Notes: generated by a model from the sequence alone, not told the origin. A stretch of 64,000 nucleotides of DNA from Plasmodium malariae (GCF_900090045.1 NC_041780.1:734001-798000); one strand, 5' to 3'; counted from the stretch's first letter, positions 39,312 through 52,566 are shown. Numbers and translations: made by a program.

Positions 39312-40482
39312 ATGGGTATTTTTTTTGTTAAAATTTTTGTATTCATCCTCCTAGAATATATCTTTGTATGCCGTATTAGTGTAAGATCTTAAATTAAATA
39401 TCTTGTGTTTATAGAGTGTTTTCTTTTAAATGTGTGCATTATGAAATATATAATTTCATTAATACAAAAATTTCTATATTCTTGCATATTTTGATAAATA
39501 ATTAATTTTTCAGTTTTTCTTTGTTATATCTTTGAATACGAATAGGATAAATAGGGTAGCATTACATTTAAAAGATAAGAGAATGTTAGAAAATAATGAT
39601 TTGGATAAATTAATACACTTGTTAAAAGAAATTGAAGGAAAAGAAGAGTCGAAGAATGATGTGTCAAAAAACGGAATAAAAACTATTATAATGTTTAGAG
39701 AATTAAATGAAATTCTCTTAAGCAATGATCTCAAAAGAGAACATATGTTAAATGATATAACACATATTTTATCGAGTAACCCGGAGACGATTAAATCGAA
39801 GTTAAAGGATTTAGAAGAATGTTTATCGGGCGATGAAGAAATATCAGAATCAAAATTAAATGAGGTAAAAGAAATTCTGTTAGGTAATGAACTATTTTCG
39901 GAAGACATAGCAAACAAACTGAAAGAACATCTATTATGCAGTGGTCCAATGAAAGCAGCTGTATTGTTAAAAAAACTAAAAGAAATTCTGTCATCTGATC
40001 CTCAGATGATAAAATTAAAATTAGAAGTGTTAGAAAACATTCTATTAGGAAATGATGCAACAATAAATGACCCCAATATAAAAGAATTAAGAACATTGTT
40101 AATGAAAGTTCTAAGTAATTATTCTAAATTAAAAGATAATAATCAAAGGACAAATATTAATTTTTTAAATAGAAGTAATGAAGCCACCAATAATAATTTA
40201 ACTAAACATAAAGACACTATAAAAGAAGTTGATGAAAATATTATGTGTCGATTAGAGCAAAATACTAATTCAGAAAACAAGAATAACGAAATAAATAAAA
40301 ATCATTCATTGTTACAGAGTTTTAGTTGTGAAAATGAAAGTGATATGATGAATGAAATGCAAATACCAAAAAAAAAAGTTCATACTATAAATATATATAT
40401 GAAAGATAATACAAACAAAGATAAATTATCAAACAAAAAGGAAAGCGTCATAAGTATATACATGACTAAGAAAAACAAGTAA
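39312..40482 (+). CDS. Probable exported protein with leucine-rich helical repeats, two exons, family unknown
   Basis: Exon 1 (39312-39380) encodes 23 residues, 'MGIFFVKIFVFILLEYIF' then 'VCRIS', a signal-type exon with donor AGT|GTAAGA. The 133-base intron ends in TTTTTCAG. Exon 2 (39514-40482) adds 322 residues, total 345. Residues about 80-225 hold a degenerate repeat of short amphipathic helices separated by S/G-x-D/N turns: 'LNEILLSND', 'LKDLEECLSGDE', 'LNEVKEILLGNE', 'LKEILSSDP', 'LEVLENILLGND'. The C-terminal third is Asn/Lys-rich and contains a short duplication ('TINIYMKDN' and 'VISIYMTKK'). The place for a PEXEL holds 'RMLEN', which fails only at the last position, so export is plausible but unproven. 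There is no C-terminal TM. It is the only plus-strand gene of the subtelomeric part. I recognise no family. Confidence 0.78.
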
Positions 40483-43303
40483 TTACTAAAGAAAAGTAAT
40501 TTAATTATAATTATTATGACTAACGAAAATTTACATGTCTAAAAATGTAGAAATTGTAGTTGAACAAATTAGAAAATATAATTTGAAGGGATAAAATTTC
40601 AAAATGTAAGAGGATATTTAAACACATGTTATTTATTCTATGAATTGGACATTCAATTAAAGCAGTTATGTAGTTGTTTTTTTAACGCAAAATGGGCTCC
40701 CTTTAATATAAATATATTGTTACTTGGTTTTTTCATATAACCCATTTCACTCATTTTGCTGAAGTAATGCTTTTACTTAATAAATAATGATAATAATTGG
40801 GTATCAACAGATTAATAATAGAGAAAATAATTATGTAACCTAAATTTTTATAAATGTTATATTTAATATATTAATTCAATTGCATACTAAGATGCCAATT
40901 CTACGAGATAATAATTAATGCACATTAAAATATTTTTTACTGTTAGTACTCTAAAGATTTTACTCCTTTAATTCCCTTTACTCTTTTTTTTTTTTTTTTA
41001 ATTGTAAATAGCATGCAAAAAGTATACAGTAATAATTCTCTATCCCTATATATATGTATCGCTTTTGTGGGCGTTATATTTGGTTAAATTAACACTGTTT
41101 AATTTATTCTAATTATTTATTTAAATTAGGCATTCTTAGATGTCTAGTTTGTAAGGATAACTGTGCGTACATATATATATGTATAAAAATTGATATACAG
41201 ATATATATTAAAAAAACTTATTATTTTTTTTTTGTTATATTATATCATATGTATTTACATTAAATTATAAATTTTTTTTTTTCACATTTATTTGAGTCAC
41301 AAGTATTTATTATTGCATTTTATCATATAAAACATTAACCTTTAATTTAATAATTTTTTTTTTGCTATTTAAAACAAAATATAAGCGTATAGTGTGTTAG
41401 TTCAAGTAAGACCAAGATTAAAATATGTCTAATGCAATGAATCATGCTCATTTGAAATTATTTTCTATAAGGAGCATATAAAAATGATTATAAGAAAATT
41501 TTCAAAAAACATTAAAACAAATTATTAGGAACATTCTTCTTTTACTATTTTCAAAGCATAAATAAATACAGATTATATAATAGTAGTACAGTGTTTCCTT
41601 CGTTCACTATGTTATTTATATACCTTTATTAAATTGTGTAATTGTAGGATATATAATAATAATATATGATAGTAATTAAAAAAATTAGTAAATATGATTT
41701 AAATAATACATGCGGAAAATTGATCTATTGGAAAATTTAGTTCAATGTAATAATTTAAGTTTTTTATTAGTATTAATTTCATATTAACGTAGAATTATGA
41801 TATGCTGACGTTTTATGTGTGTTGGAAGAAAGTGTTAGATGACAGTAAAAACAATATAAATTTCTATAATTATTTTATTTAAAATTAAATATAGCCAAGG
41901 ATATATTATTTGTGAACAAATGAATAATTAATTCGTATATGAAAAAGGTAAAATTTTTTTTTTTTTTTTTTTTTTCTTAATATATGATTTAAAAGAAATA
42001 AAATTATTTCTGTGTTCATAAAGAATATATTATAGTCAAGAACAATTCTAAAAGGTAATTCTTTTTTTTGAAAAAATATAGTACAGTAAATATATGAATA
42101 ATATGGGTCTAAGGATAAGATGAAAAAAAAAAGTTAATTAAAAGGTTTATATTATATTAATAGAAAAATTAGCATAAAGGAATAATTAATACATAAAGTA
42201 TAACATTCTATCTCAGTATAACGATACCTATGAAAAGAATTTAACAATAGCATGTGATATTAAGCGAAATAATACATATAATAATGTCCTAGTAATATTA
42301 GCCTTACTAACATATTCCTAATAATTATTATTATAATGAAAATTGTGAATATAGTTATATTTATCAACTATTAAAAAATGAGTGTCCACAAGAAACTAAT
42401 ATAATATAATGGCAACTTAATAGTTTTGTTTACTCTTACATGTGTTACAATAAATATACTATTGAAAGTGCAACCGTAAAATATTTTGTTTGATTATGAA
42501 TAATCAAAGAATTAAAGTATTTAAAATAAAAATTACAAAATTATAAAAGATTTATTTTTGTATTTTTTGCAAAATACATAACACTTTGGCTATGGTACAT
42601 TACATACTTTTGAAGTTATAACAAAATTATTATTGCAAAATTCATACAGAAACATTGATACTAAGCAAATAAATAACTTAATATATATAATAATAACAAG
42701 AAAATAACTGTACATTTTATTTTTTACTATGTTTTTTAATATTTATGTAAAATTACAAAAAATGTATATTCAGTATATATATATTTTATTAATATATAAT
42801 GAAAATTGAAAAAACTAAAATATTTAAAAAAAAATACTGTTTAGCCAACGATATTACAACATTAGATGAAAAAGTAAAACATGCAATATCATTGCATGCA
42901 AATATATATGTAAATAACGAATAATTTTTCATAAGAAATTCAAGGGGTTTTATTATCTATAAATGTATAATAACTTTGACTATATAATGTTTTAAAGTTA
43001 TTTATGTTCTAACATTAATTTTTTCAATGTTTCTTGCAATTATTGATTCTTCTATTGTTATATATCCAATTCTGTTTAATTATGGAAAAAATAATATCAA
43101 ATTAATAATATTATATGAATAGGAAAAAGTTGTTTTTACTCAGTTTATATATATATATTTATATATATTCATATTATATTTCTCAGTAATGTCTTTCGAG
43201 TGTACATTTTGGTAAAATTAAAAGATAAAAAAAATAATAAAAATTTTTTTTATTTTTTTTTGTTTGTTTTATTTTTATTGATTTTAATTAATCTCTTTTT
43301 ATA
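40483..43303. other. Convergent intergenic region
   Basis: The 3' ends of the plus-strand repeat protein and the large tryptophan-rich antigen face each other here. T runs occur at about 40986-41000 and 41951-41975. No coding sequence was recognised. Confidence 0.6.
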
Positions 43304-46019
43304 TTAAACTGACATTTTCAAATCTTGTATCCAGGTATTCCATTGCTTTTGACGTATCCAATTTTTAATATATTGATTAAGCATTATGAAAAATATCTTT
43401 TTCTTAGCTTCTTCCCATTTTATCCATTCTAAATTTTTAGTTTCTATAGCTATTATATCTTTTTGAGAGACCCATTTCTGCCACAGTTTCGACTCCTTTC
43501 TTTTAAATTTCTTCCATTTATACCAATCAATTGTCTTTTTTCGACATGATAATTTCTTGTTTGAGTATTCCCATTTTAACCAATATTGATATTCGCTACA
43601 TTTGTTTTCACTCAATATCCAATTAATAATTTTTTTTTCTTTCCATTGTTCCCATTCTTTCAATAACCATAAATCATAGATATATTTATTTGTATCCAAC
43701 CATTTTTCCATATCCATCAACATAAAATATTTTCCTTCTTTTATCATCCATTTTACCCATTTTTTATCATTCCATTTTAATACTTTTTTAAAAAAATTAA
43801 GGTTATATTCTTCATCTATATCTTTTCGATAATGTAACCATTTAAATTGAAAGTCCTTTATCCATTGTTTTAATTCCTTATCTTTATTTAGAAACCATGT
43901 TTCCCTTTGACTCTCCAAGTTCTTGTAGAGATCTACCCAATCCATTTCCAAACGGTTCAACCAATCATTCCATTCTTTACTTGAGAATTCTTCATCCCCA
44001 TTATTTAATAGATTTCTAAACCATAACATAAATTTCGTATTATTCCATTTTTGTACCATTTTTTTTAATGTATATGAAAAAGATGATATATCCTCTTCTC
44101 CCAGCCAGTTCTTGTAATCTGCTAGTACAAGTTCTTTTGTTTCTGCAACAATGAATTTATTCAATCCTACATTATTATGTTCTTCAGAATCTTTTAGGTG
44201 ATTTAAAACACAACCACTGTCGTTCTTATTTTTCTTATTCTTCGTCAAATTATTTTCCACAGATTTTTCACCTTCTTTTGATTTATTTTCAAGGAAATTA
44301 TTAGAACATTTGTTTTTATTTACCTCTTCTAATGATTTTTTGGAGACATTAATATTATGTTCTTTTTTAGATAAGTTGTCTTCATTCTTTTTTAATTCTT
44401 CTTTTAACATTTTATCACATTTTCCTTGTATATCTCCTTTAACTTGAGGTAACTCTTCTTCTTCTTTTTCTTTTTCTTCTAACGCTTTTTTCGTTCCACT
44501 TAATTTGTTTGAGTCTTTTGTCGTTTCACTCAATTCATTTGAGTCTTTTGTCGTTTCCCTCAATTCGTTTGAGTCTTTTTTCGTTTCATTTAATTTGTTT
44601 GAGTCTTTTTTTGTTCTATTTAATTTGTTTAATTCTTCTTTCGTTCCTCTCAATTTGTTTGAGTCTTTTTTCGTTCCATTCAATTTGTTTGAGTCCTTTG
44701 TTATTTCACTCAATTCGTTTGAGTCTTTTTTCGTTCCATTCAATTTGTTTGAGTCCTTTGTTATTTCCCTCAATTCGTTTGAGTCTTTTTTCGTTCCATT
44801 CAATTTGTTTGAGTCCTTTGTTATTTCCCTCAATTCGTTTGAGTCTTTTTTCGTTCCATTCAATTTGTTTGAGTCCTTTGTTATTTCACTCAATTCGTTT
44901 GAGTCTTTTTTCGTTCCATTCAATTTGTTTGAGTCCTTTGTTATTTCACTCAATTCGTTTGAGTCTTTTTTCGTTCCATTCAATTTGTTTAATTTTTCTT
45001 TCGATCCATTCAATTCGTTTAAGTCTTTTTTTGATTCATTCACGTCATGTACTTTATCCAATTTTCCGTTATTATTCGTTGGTTCATCCTTCAAGACTTC
45101 TCTCCATTCAGCGAACTGCTTATCTCTATTAATGCTAAAATTCTTCTTTATTTTACTCTCATTTGTTTTTCTTTTTAGTATGCTACTGTTAGATTCAGTT
45201 TTATGCAAATTATGGTTATCAAATGTTAAATGATTTAGTGTTCTTTTTTGACCTCCTTTTACACACTTATCTTTCTCTTTATACTGTTTGTTTCCTACAT
45301 CTGATCTTAATTTTTCTTTGAACATGCCACTCTTATATTCTTCTTGAGGTAAATTATGGTTACCAAATGTTGAATTACCTTGAGTTAAATTTTGACTTCC
45401 CTTTACCCACATATCTTTCTCTTGAAGATGCTTGTTTCCTTCAACCGGTCTTAATGTTTCCTTAAAGAAATTATTATTATGTTCTCTTTCATCAAAATTA
45501 TCATTTCTATGTATCAATTTATTTTCCTTATAATTTTTCCATTTCTCAAATTCCTTACTCTTCACTTGAAGCCAGTTGTTTTTTTGACTCTCTAGAGATG
45601 ACATGAAATAACTCCAATCGTTTTCGAACTTCTCTATCCAATTAATGCAATTTTTTTCTTCAAACATATCTAGTGATTGTGGGAATTGTTGACGTATTTC
45701 GTTTACATTAGTTGTGTAATGGGTCGCATTGTTAGATTTTTGCGGAGCGTACTAAAATAAAATGTTAAGAATTTTTTGAAAAAATAATTATTTCATAATA
45801 ATATTAAATCTTAAAAAATAATTAAAAGTATTTAAATATGTTTATATGTAAATTTTATCTCACCTCATTGCACTTTGTTAATGGAAGAATCAAATATGTT
45901 AAAATTAATATTATAATGTATTTACAAGAATTAATGACATTTTTATTTTTATTGGATGATATAAGGCCATTATTTTTTCTTTTTATATATGAAGATGTTT
46001 TTAGTACATAATCCTTCAT
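43304..46019 (-). CDS. Large tryptophan-rich antigen with decapeptide repeat array (867 aa), two exons
   Basis: Exon 1 (46019-45864, 52 residues) has a hydrophobic anchor at about 34-48 ('YIIILILTYLILPL') and donor GAG|GTGAGA. A 112-base intron follows. Exon 2 (45751-43304) adds 815 residues. In order it holds: a short Trp-containing unit at residues 88-125 ('CINWIEKFENDWSYF', 'SLESQKNNW'); a 48-residue duplication (147-242); a 10-residue array (about 291-472) built on 'TKKDSNELSE/TKDSNKLNG'; a Lys/Glu/Asn-rich linker; and a full tryptophan-rich domain from about residue 600 to the end ('WNDWLNRLEMDWVDLY', 'LLKEWEQWKEKKIINWIL', 'WIRQKQWNTWIQDL'). The C-terminal domain aligns throughout with the compact TRAg at 30503. 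No clear PEXEL is present. It is probably exported or on the merozoite surface. Confidence 0.9.
44492..45037 (-). repeat. Decapeptide (30/60-base) coding repeat array of the large TRAg
   Basis: About 18 ten-residue units alternate as 'TKKDSNELSE' and 'TKDSNKLNG'-type pairs, giving a near-perfect 60-base period between about 44640 and 45000. The near identity of adjacent 60-base units points to recent slippage or unequal exchange. Confidence 0.95.
45182..45469 (-). repeat. 48-residue tandem duplication in the large TRAg
   Basis: Residues 147-194 and 195-242 align: 'FFKETLRPVEGNKH' with 'MFKEKLRSDVGNKQ', then 'EKDMWVKG' with 'EKDKCVKG', then 'FGNHNL' with 'FDNHNL'. The copies have diverged clearly, so this is older than the decapeptide array. 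Confidence 0.85.
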
Positions 46020-49000
46020 ATTATTAATCGGCTCAATATTATCTTAAATATTTTTTTAAAACTTAAAAAAATGAGTGTCCCCCAATACAAAAAAAAAACC
46101 TCTATAAATTTTCATGTTATTGATAAAAAGATCTACATTATTTTATGAATATATACCATGAAAAAAATATTCATTTTTACTGTGGAAAAAGTAATTTATT
46201 TAGAATTAAGTACAAAAGAAATATAAATTCATCCAAAATATATGTAAGTTCAGAACTTTATTAACCACATAGCAAAACTTAATATTAAAATAATTAAAAA
46301 CTTATTTATATATGATAAATATAGAATTTACGTATATATATTATAAAATATTCTTTTTTTCTCAATTTTGTTTATATGAAGATAATTATTTTAAAAACAT
46401 TTTCTTACAAAAAGAATTTATTTATAGGGAGTAATTACATTTATCACATTTCATCATTTTATTTAATTTACATATTTTTCCTGTTAGAATAAAATCATTT
46501 TAGAAAAAAAGAATGATAAAAAAATCTATTTCAAACAATTAAAAAAATGTATATAATATTTATGAATTTGCACGAAAGCATATTTTTAATGGTAGAAGGG
46601 AATTTTAATCTCTTTTAGTATTCTTTTTTATTAAATCCATTTATATTATATTGAAATGTATTTAATGTTATACATAAATAATAATACATTATCTGTGTTC
46701 CCCAAGTAACTTTTTTTTTCTACGTACTTAAAATTGCTATTTTCGGTTACAAAACATGTTATTACACTAAACCTATCATCATTGAAATTAAAAATATATA
46801 ATATATATATATATACAGTTAGAACAAAGAAAATAAATTATATATCAAAATGTTGATATAAACATATGTTAAAAAAATCATATATATATAATTATTATAT
46901 TATAAAATATTATCAATATCCTAAGAAATTTTCATTTTAGAATATTTTCCTTTTTTTTTCCCCCAATAAAGACAAACTTTCTTAGACACTGTTGCTTACA
47001 TGAAAATGTTTTATTTTCTTTTTATAAAAATGTAATTTTATATTTAACTGAGTAACAGTGCACATAAAATTCATTTAATTTGTTCATAGGATATATTATT
47101 AATGTTCTATTTGAATATTACATTCGTTTTCTTTATCAATTGGTTTATTTATTTATTCCCTTTTTGTTTCTGTTTCTGTTTCTGTTTATGTTTTTTTTTT
47201 TATTTTTTATAAAAAATATTCCTCGTGTTTATAAAATAAAAATAAAAAGGTGAAGGGATTTTATGAAATATAATATTACAACCCTTATATTTTGGCTAAA
47301 TTAGTATAATAATGTAAATGTTAAAAATATCAAATTATATGTTAAAAGGTCTCTTTTCAGATATTTTTATTATATTGTATTAATATTATTATAAAAAAAA
47401 AATAAGGTTATTAATAAGGGAAAATATTTTTTATTATATACCCACATTTTGTAACTCTTGTGTTTCATGCTTTGACTTAATTGTTTTGAAATACCAAAGA
47501 ACAAAATCTTCTTATAATATTGTTTTTTAAAAGAAGAGCAAAATAAATAAATATAATAAAAAAAAAGTATTGTTACTTGTGATTATTGTTGTACTTGTAC
47601 AAGTTATATTTGGAAATAAGTTTATGAAATAAGAACTATAGGAAAAAATGATTAAGAAAAAAAAAAATTCACATGATATATAAGAAAAAGGTGTATAATT
47701 AAAAAAATGTATGTATATATTATAAAAATTAGTTAAAGAATTTAAAATAATTTGATAGTGAAAGATATTACATTAATACGGAGTTATCATTAAATTAATA
47801 TATTATTATGATTTTATTATTTTTTTTTGATTAATATAATAATTAAAATATTCACCAAAAATATATAAATGCATCTTTGAATAACATTTTATTAACTATA
47901 ATAATTATTATGATTAGACTTCATCATATTATGAATATTTAAAACTAAAATTGAATAATTATATTTTTAGATTTTTATTATTAATAATAAAACTTCATTT
48001 TTACAATAAAGTTTTTAATTATATATAATCAGATAAAAAATCAAGAACAAAATCTTTTATGTGTTTTCTTTTTTTTTTTTTTTTGCACAGAAAAGAATTA
48101 CCAAAAGAAAAAAGAAAAATATTTGTATGCATATATATATTTAGAAGTAAATTTTTTTTATATATATATGCAAATTTTTTATAAAAAAAAAAATAGTCAA
48201 AAGATTGTACATTTTTTAAATAGTATATATATTTTAATAAGCTTAATTAAATTATTATTTGAGGGAAATATATATTAATAAGTATAAAAGATGAACGAAT
48301 TGTTTAAGTTCTTGAAAACATAAAATAAAGAAAATTATTTCTCAGACATGATAATGATTTATATATATTTTTTTTAAGTTTATTAAGTAATATATGTTAT
48401 TAAGAATTAAGTAGATTACTGCAGAGTTCTACACTGCATAAGCAGCAGGACGTATTTTATTATAGGAATTATATTTTGGATTTTATTACACATAATTTTT
48501 TTACTTCTTATTATATTATTTACAGAAATTTGTTTTATATTATTCTTTAATAAAGGTTAAGAAAGAAAAAAAAGAAGATTAGTACTGAATTATTTATATA
48601 TATATTGAATAAACATTTTTAGTAATGTGTACAAAAAATGAATATAATATATTACTGTAATTAGAATGGTACCAAAATATATGGTAGTACAATAAATTAC
48701 CACGTGAATTTGTGATAATATCATATTTATAATAATCGTATATCTTTCCTTTGCTTTTATGTGGTATGATATAACAAAAATGAAGATGAGAGTATTTTTA
48801 ATGTTCATCATTTGGTGATAACATGAAGCATAATAACTATAAAAATATTAAGAAATAAAATATTATATATTTAATATTATTAAAAAAATGTTTAAATAAA
48901 CTATATGACAATTTGATTTAGTTTTGCAAGTAAAAATGCAGAAATTAAATTATCGCTGTTTAACATAAGACTAATAGTTTGGTTGCTGAAAATTATTATA

Positions 49001-50819
49001 TTCACAAAAATACATTAAGTTTTGATACAAATAAATGGCAAAGCAAGAGTATTGGTAAATTTAAGAATTTTTCTAGATTTTATGCCTATTACAAATTAAA
49101 AAGAAAAAATTGATATTAGTATGTTAAAATGTAATGGCTACAAATAAATAATCCTACAGTTAAATATATAAAATGCAATACTACAAAATAGTTATTTTAT
49201 TAGCTTATTTCAATAAATATGGTACCTGTATCACGGTATAAAAAAGTATTCATCAATTTTCATTGAAAAAAATTAACTATATTAACAGTAGAGTTTATTG
49301 AGATGTTAGGATAATAGACGAAAATGACGACACATATATATATATTATATATTTTTTGTTTTTTATAAAATCCCAAGTGTTAGACAAATTATTTTATTTT
49401 GTTTATTAATGGTCAAAGTATTCAGTATTCCATATATTTTTATTTTTCCCTTATGTTCTCAGCTTTTAAAAAGATGCTTATTAGTTATATTTTTAAGATA
49501 TTTAAAATTAAAGGGAAAAGAAAAGAAATAAAAAAGAATATTCTCTTTTGCATTTATTAAAAGTGTGTTAATGTAGAAATATATTTTATCATTTGTCGTC
49601 CCATTGTATATTTATTTGTTTCAAATACTTCCCTATTATGAATTATTTTTATATTTTTTTTCTAAATTTAACGACACTGGCGTTTATGGATGAAAACTTT
49701 TATTAATATTGAGATTAAAGAAAAATATGTGAAATTTTTGTTTAAAACTAAAACGTAAAGCCGCTAATTTTATGAATAATTTATTTAATAATATATGTTA
49801 CTTTTGTTACACATAAAATAAAAACCCGCATTAATTTATGTTTTGTAATGTTATATAAATTTATAAGTTATTTAATGTTATACATTGTGCAATAACTTTT
49901 GTTCAGAAAAAAGGGATGTGTAATAATATACTGAGATGTTTTTATTATATGAATCGAATTATTTGAAATGCACCTTATCGGTACAATTAAATGGCCCCAA
50001 AACATTCCATAATATGTAACAGTAACAATTGTCGTACATATATAATATATATATTATTTTTCGTTTAGTAAAAAACATTATGGTTTTATTTTTTTTTTGA
50101 CTTTTCTACGAATAAATTCTAAATAATATCTTATAGTTAAATTTGCTGCATTGATAGTAGTATAAAAAGCATGTACATAATGTAAATATTTTATATAGCA
50201 ACTAATATAATGAATATTAAACCTGTTAGTCACACAAATAGATTACTCTAGCTAAAAGTAAAAACAAATAAAACAATTTGTGAAAAAAGCCTTTAAAAGG
50301 AAAAGTATACTAAATTAAATATATATATTTCCTTAGTATGAATATATTTAGTAAATGTACGTAAAACAATTTAATCATTTTTGATTAATATTGAAAGTAA
50401 ACAATAAAGTTGTAAAACAAATATTTTTTCTTATTTATTGTTTCACGCTTGGAATTTCATAGAAATTAAAATAAAAAAAAAATATAAAAAACATATTATA
50501 TCGTATTTTAATTTTTAGTTATAATTATATATACGATAGACTTTTTACATTTGAAGAATATTTTTCGAATAATTATGCCCTGCTTTAGAGTGCAATATAC
50601 TATATTTATTACAATTATGGATTTCACACTTATTTATACATATGAAAATATTGAAATAAGTTATTTTATTATATTATATATTAATTAAATGCCCAGAAAT
50701 TTAGTACAAAAGTCTATAACTAAAATATAAATATATATATATGGCCTTGCTCTTATTACAAAATATAAAAATATATATATATATGCATGTGCTTATTTTT
50801 CCGAATTTGTGATACATTT
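46020..50819. other. Gene-free region between the large TRAg and the PHIST gene
   Basis: This 4.8 kb is very AT-rich and includes the presumed TRAg promoter at its left end. A (TTTCTG)n run lies at about 47163-47188. No protein-like ORF; one at 48590-48811 (minus) is Ile/Tyr-rich noise. Confidence 0.6.
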
Positions 50820-52566
50820 TTATTTGTTGGCATATCTTTTAATTTGCATATAAAGGTTATATTTCCATTTACTATTCGAACTTTTAATAAATTTAATCCA
50901 TATACTTTCAGCTTCTTTTATAAAACTCGTAAACTCGTCCCGTGACCCACTTCCCATATTAATATAACGATACAAACTTTTACGTAATTTCCTTTCAAAA
51001 TCTAAAACATCCTGCATAAGGATTTTTTGGGCTGCCAAGCTATGACTAGTTACATACATATTTGGTATATTATGTTTTTTTCCTAATTTATCAGAATTCT
51101 TAACCATACTATCTTGAATTATGCTTATTTTTTTTCTATATATACTCATTAAAGCGTTAAATATTTCAAGCATATCTACCAAATTTACCTTTCTGCCTAA
51201 ATTATTTATGCGTTTTCTGAGTTTATCCTTTTCGGATAATTCTTCAGATTCTGAATCTGAATCATCATGTCGATTTTCTTCATCATATATATCTACTCCC
51301 ATTTGATGTGTGCTATGCATATCACGGGAAATTTTCATATCTTTATATTTATCGGATCCATATGTATAAAATTTATTTTTTGGATTATTATTTCTATTAT
51401 TATAGTAATTATAATAATACGTAATTTCATCTTGATTATTATATGTACCATTGTTACCACCATACACATTTTCATTCAAATTATTATATGTACCATTGTT
51501 ACCACCATACACATTTTCATTCCAATTATTATATGTACCATTGTTACCACCATACACATTTTCATTCAAATTATTATATGTACCATTGTTACCACCATAC
51601 ACATTTTCATTCAAATTATTATAGGTACTATTGTTACCACCACGCACATTTTCATTCAAATTATTATATGTACCATTGTTACCGCCATGCACATTTTCAT
51701 TCAAATTATTATAGGTACCATTGTTACCACCACGCACATTTTCATTCAAATTATTATATGTACCATTGTTACCACCATGCACATTTTCATTCAAATTATT
51801 ATAGGTACCATTGTTACCACCATGCACATTTTCCTTCCAATTATTATATGTACCATTGTTACCACCATGCACATTTTCCTTCCAATTATTATATGTACCA
51901 TTGTTACCACCATGCACATTTTCATTCAAATTATTATATGTATTAGATATATCACTACGAGAATTTTGTTTTTTATTATTATCCATACATAAACTCTCAT
52001 CAGGATTATTTGTTCTTTGAAAAGCGTTCATTAGACCTTGTTCATAACTATTATTATAATTTCTTGATTCTAAGTTTTTACATGAATAATTATAAGTTCT
52101 AGTATTATATCCTCTACAATTATTTTCATTATTTCTAGAAAATGATTCATTTAGTTTTCTTGAGCATTTATTACTTTTTTGTAATTTTAAGATTACGGAT
52201 TCTTCACGCATGTGCACGTTCTATAAGAAGCATTAATTATAAGTTTTAAAAATATAGTTAATATATAGCAAAACTTCATTTAAAAAAAGGGAAATAAAAA
52301 AAAAAAAAATAGAAACAACAAATGAAAAGAAATAATGCATGTATATCTAATTTTACATTTGGTATTACTTGTAACAAAAGAAATAACATAGAAAGTAACA
52401 ATATATGAATGCATCTGGAAATTACAAAATATCTTCTTCTTTTTTTGTTAGATTTTTCTCCTATCCCTTCCAAAGAATTTGTTATATGCCCGTGATTACC
52501 ATTCTTCCGAAAGGTAACTAAGGAAGTTCTTGATGATAAAACACCTTGTGCATAACAGTCTTCCAT
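50820..52566 (-). CDS. PHIST-domain exported protein with 15-residue Asn-rich repeats (532 aa), two exons
   Basis: Exon 1 (52566-52369, 66 residues) has a basic stretch 'KKRRRYF' and a hydrophobic anchor ('IHILLLSMLFLLLQ'), donor CAA|GTAATA. The 148-base intron ends in CTTATAG. Exon 2 (52220-50820) adds 466 residues. A PEXEL, Arg-Lys-Leu-Asn-Glu (residues 87-91), lies about 25 residues after the anchor, as expected for plasmepsin V cleavage and export to the red cell. Residues about 160-330 are an Asn-rich repeat array. After an acidic Ser/Asp/Glu stretch, residues about 392-530 form a PHIST (PRESAN) domain: 'LSEKDKLRKRINNLG', 'MLEIFNALMSIYRKK', 'MQDVLDFERKLRKSLYRYI', and 'ESIWIKFIKSSNSKWK' with two of the family's Trp positions. 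PHIST proteins generally work under the infected red-cell membrane. The array between PEXEL and PHIST is unusual. Confidence 0.9.
51432..51944 (-). repeat. 45-base coding repeat array in the PHIST gene (about 11 units)
   Basis: The unit encodes 'NNGTYNNLNENVHGG'. It varies at two sites: Leu-Asn, Trp-Lys or Trp-Asn in the middle, and His, Arg or Tyr near the end. Tyr units cluster at the C-terminal side and Trp-Lys units at the N-terminal side, so neighbouring units are most alike, as expected from local duplication. Confidence 0.95.

Noticed and set aside
44505..45233. Long plus-strand ORFs opposite the large TRAg
   Set aside because: They are antisense readings of the decapeptide array. Their Ser/Phe/Leu repeats mirror the coding repeat, and the minus-strand gene has splice sites and a family match.
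51267..52020. Plus-strand ORFs rich in His, Tyr, Ile and Thr repeats
   Set aside because: Antisense shadows of the PHIST 45-base repeat array.
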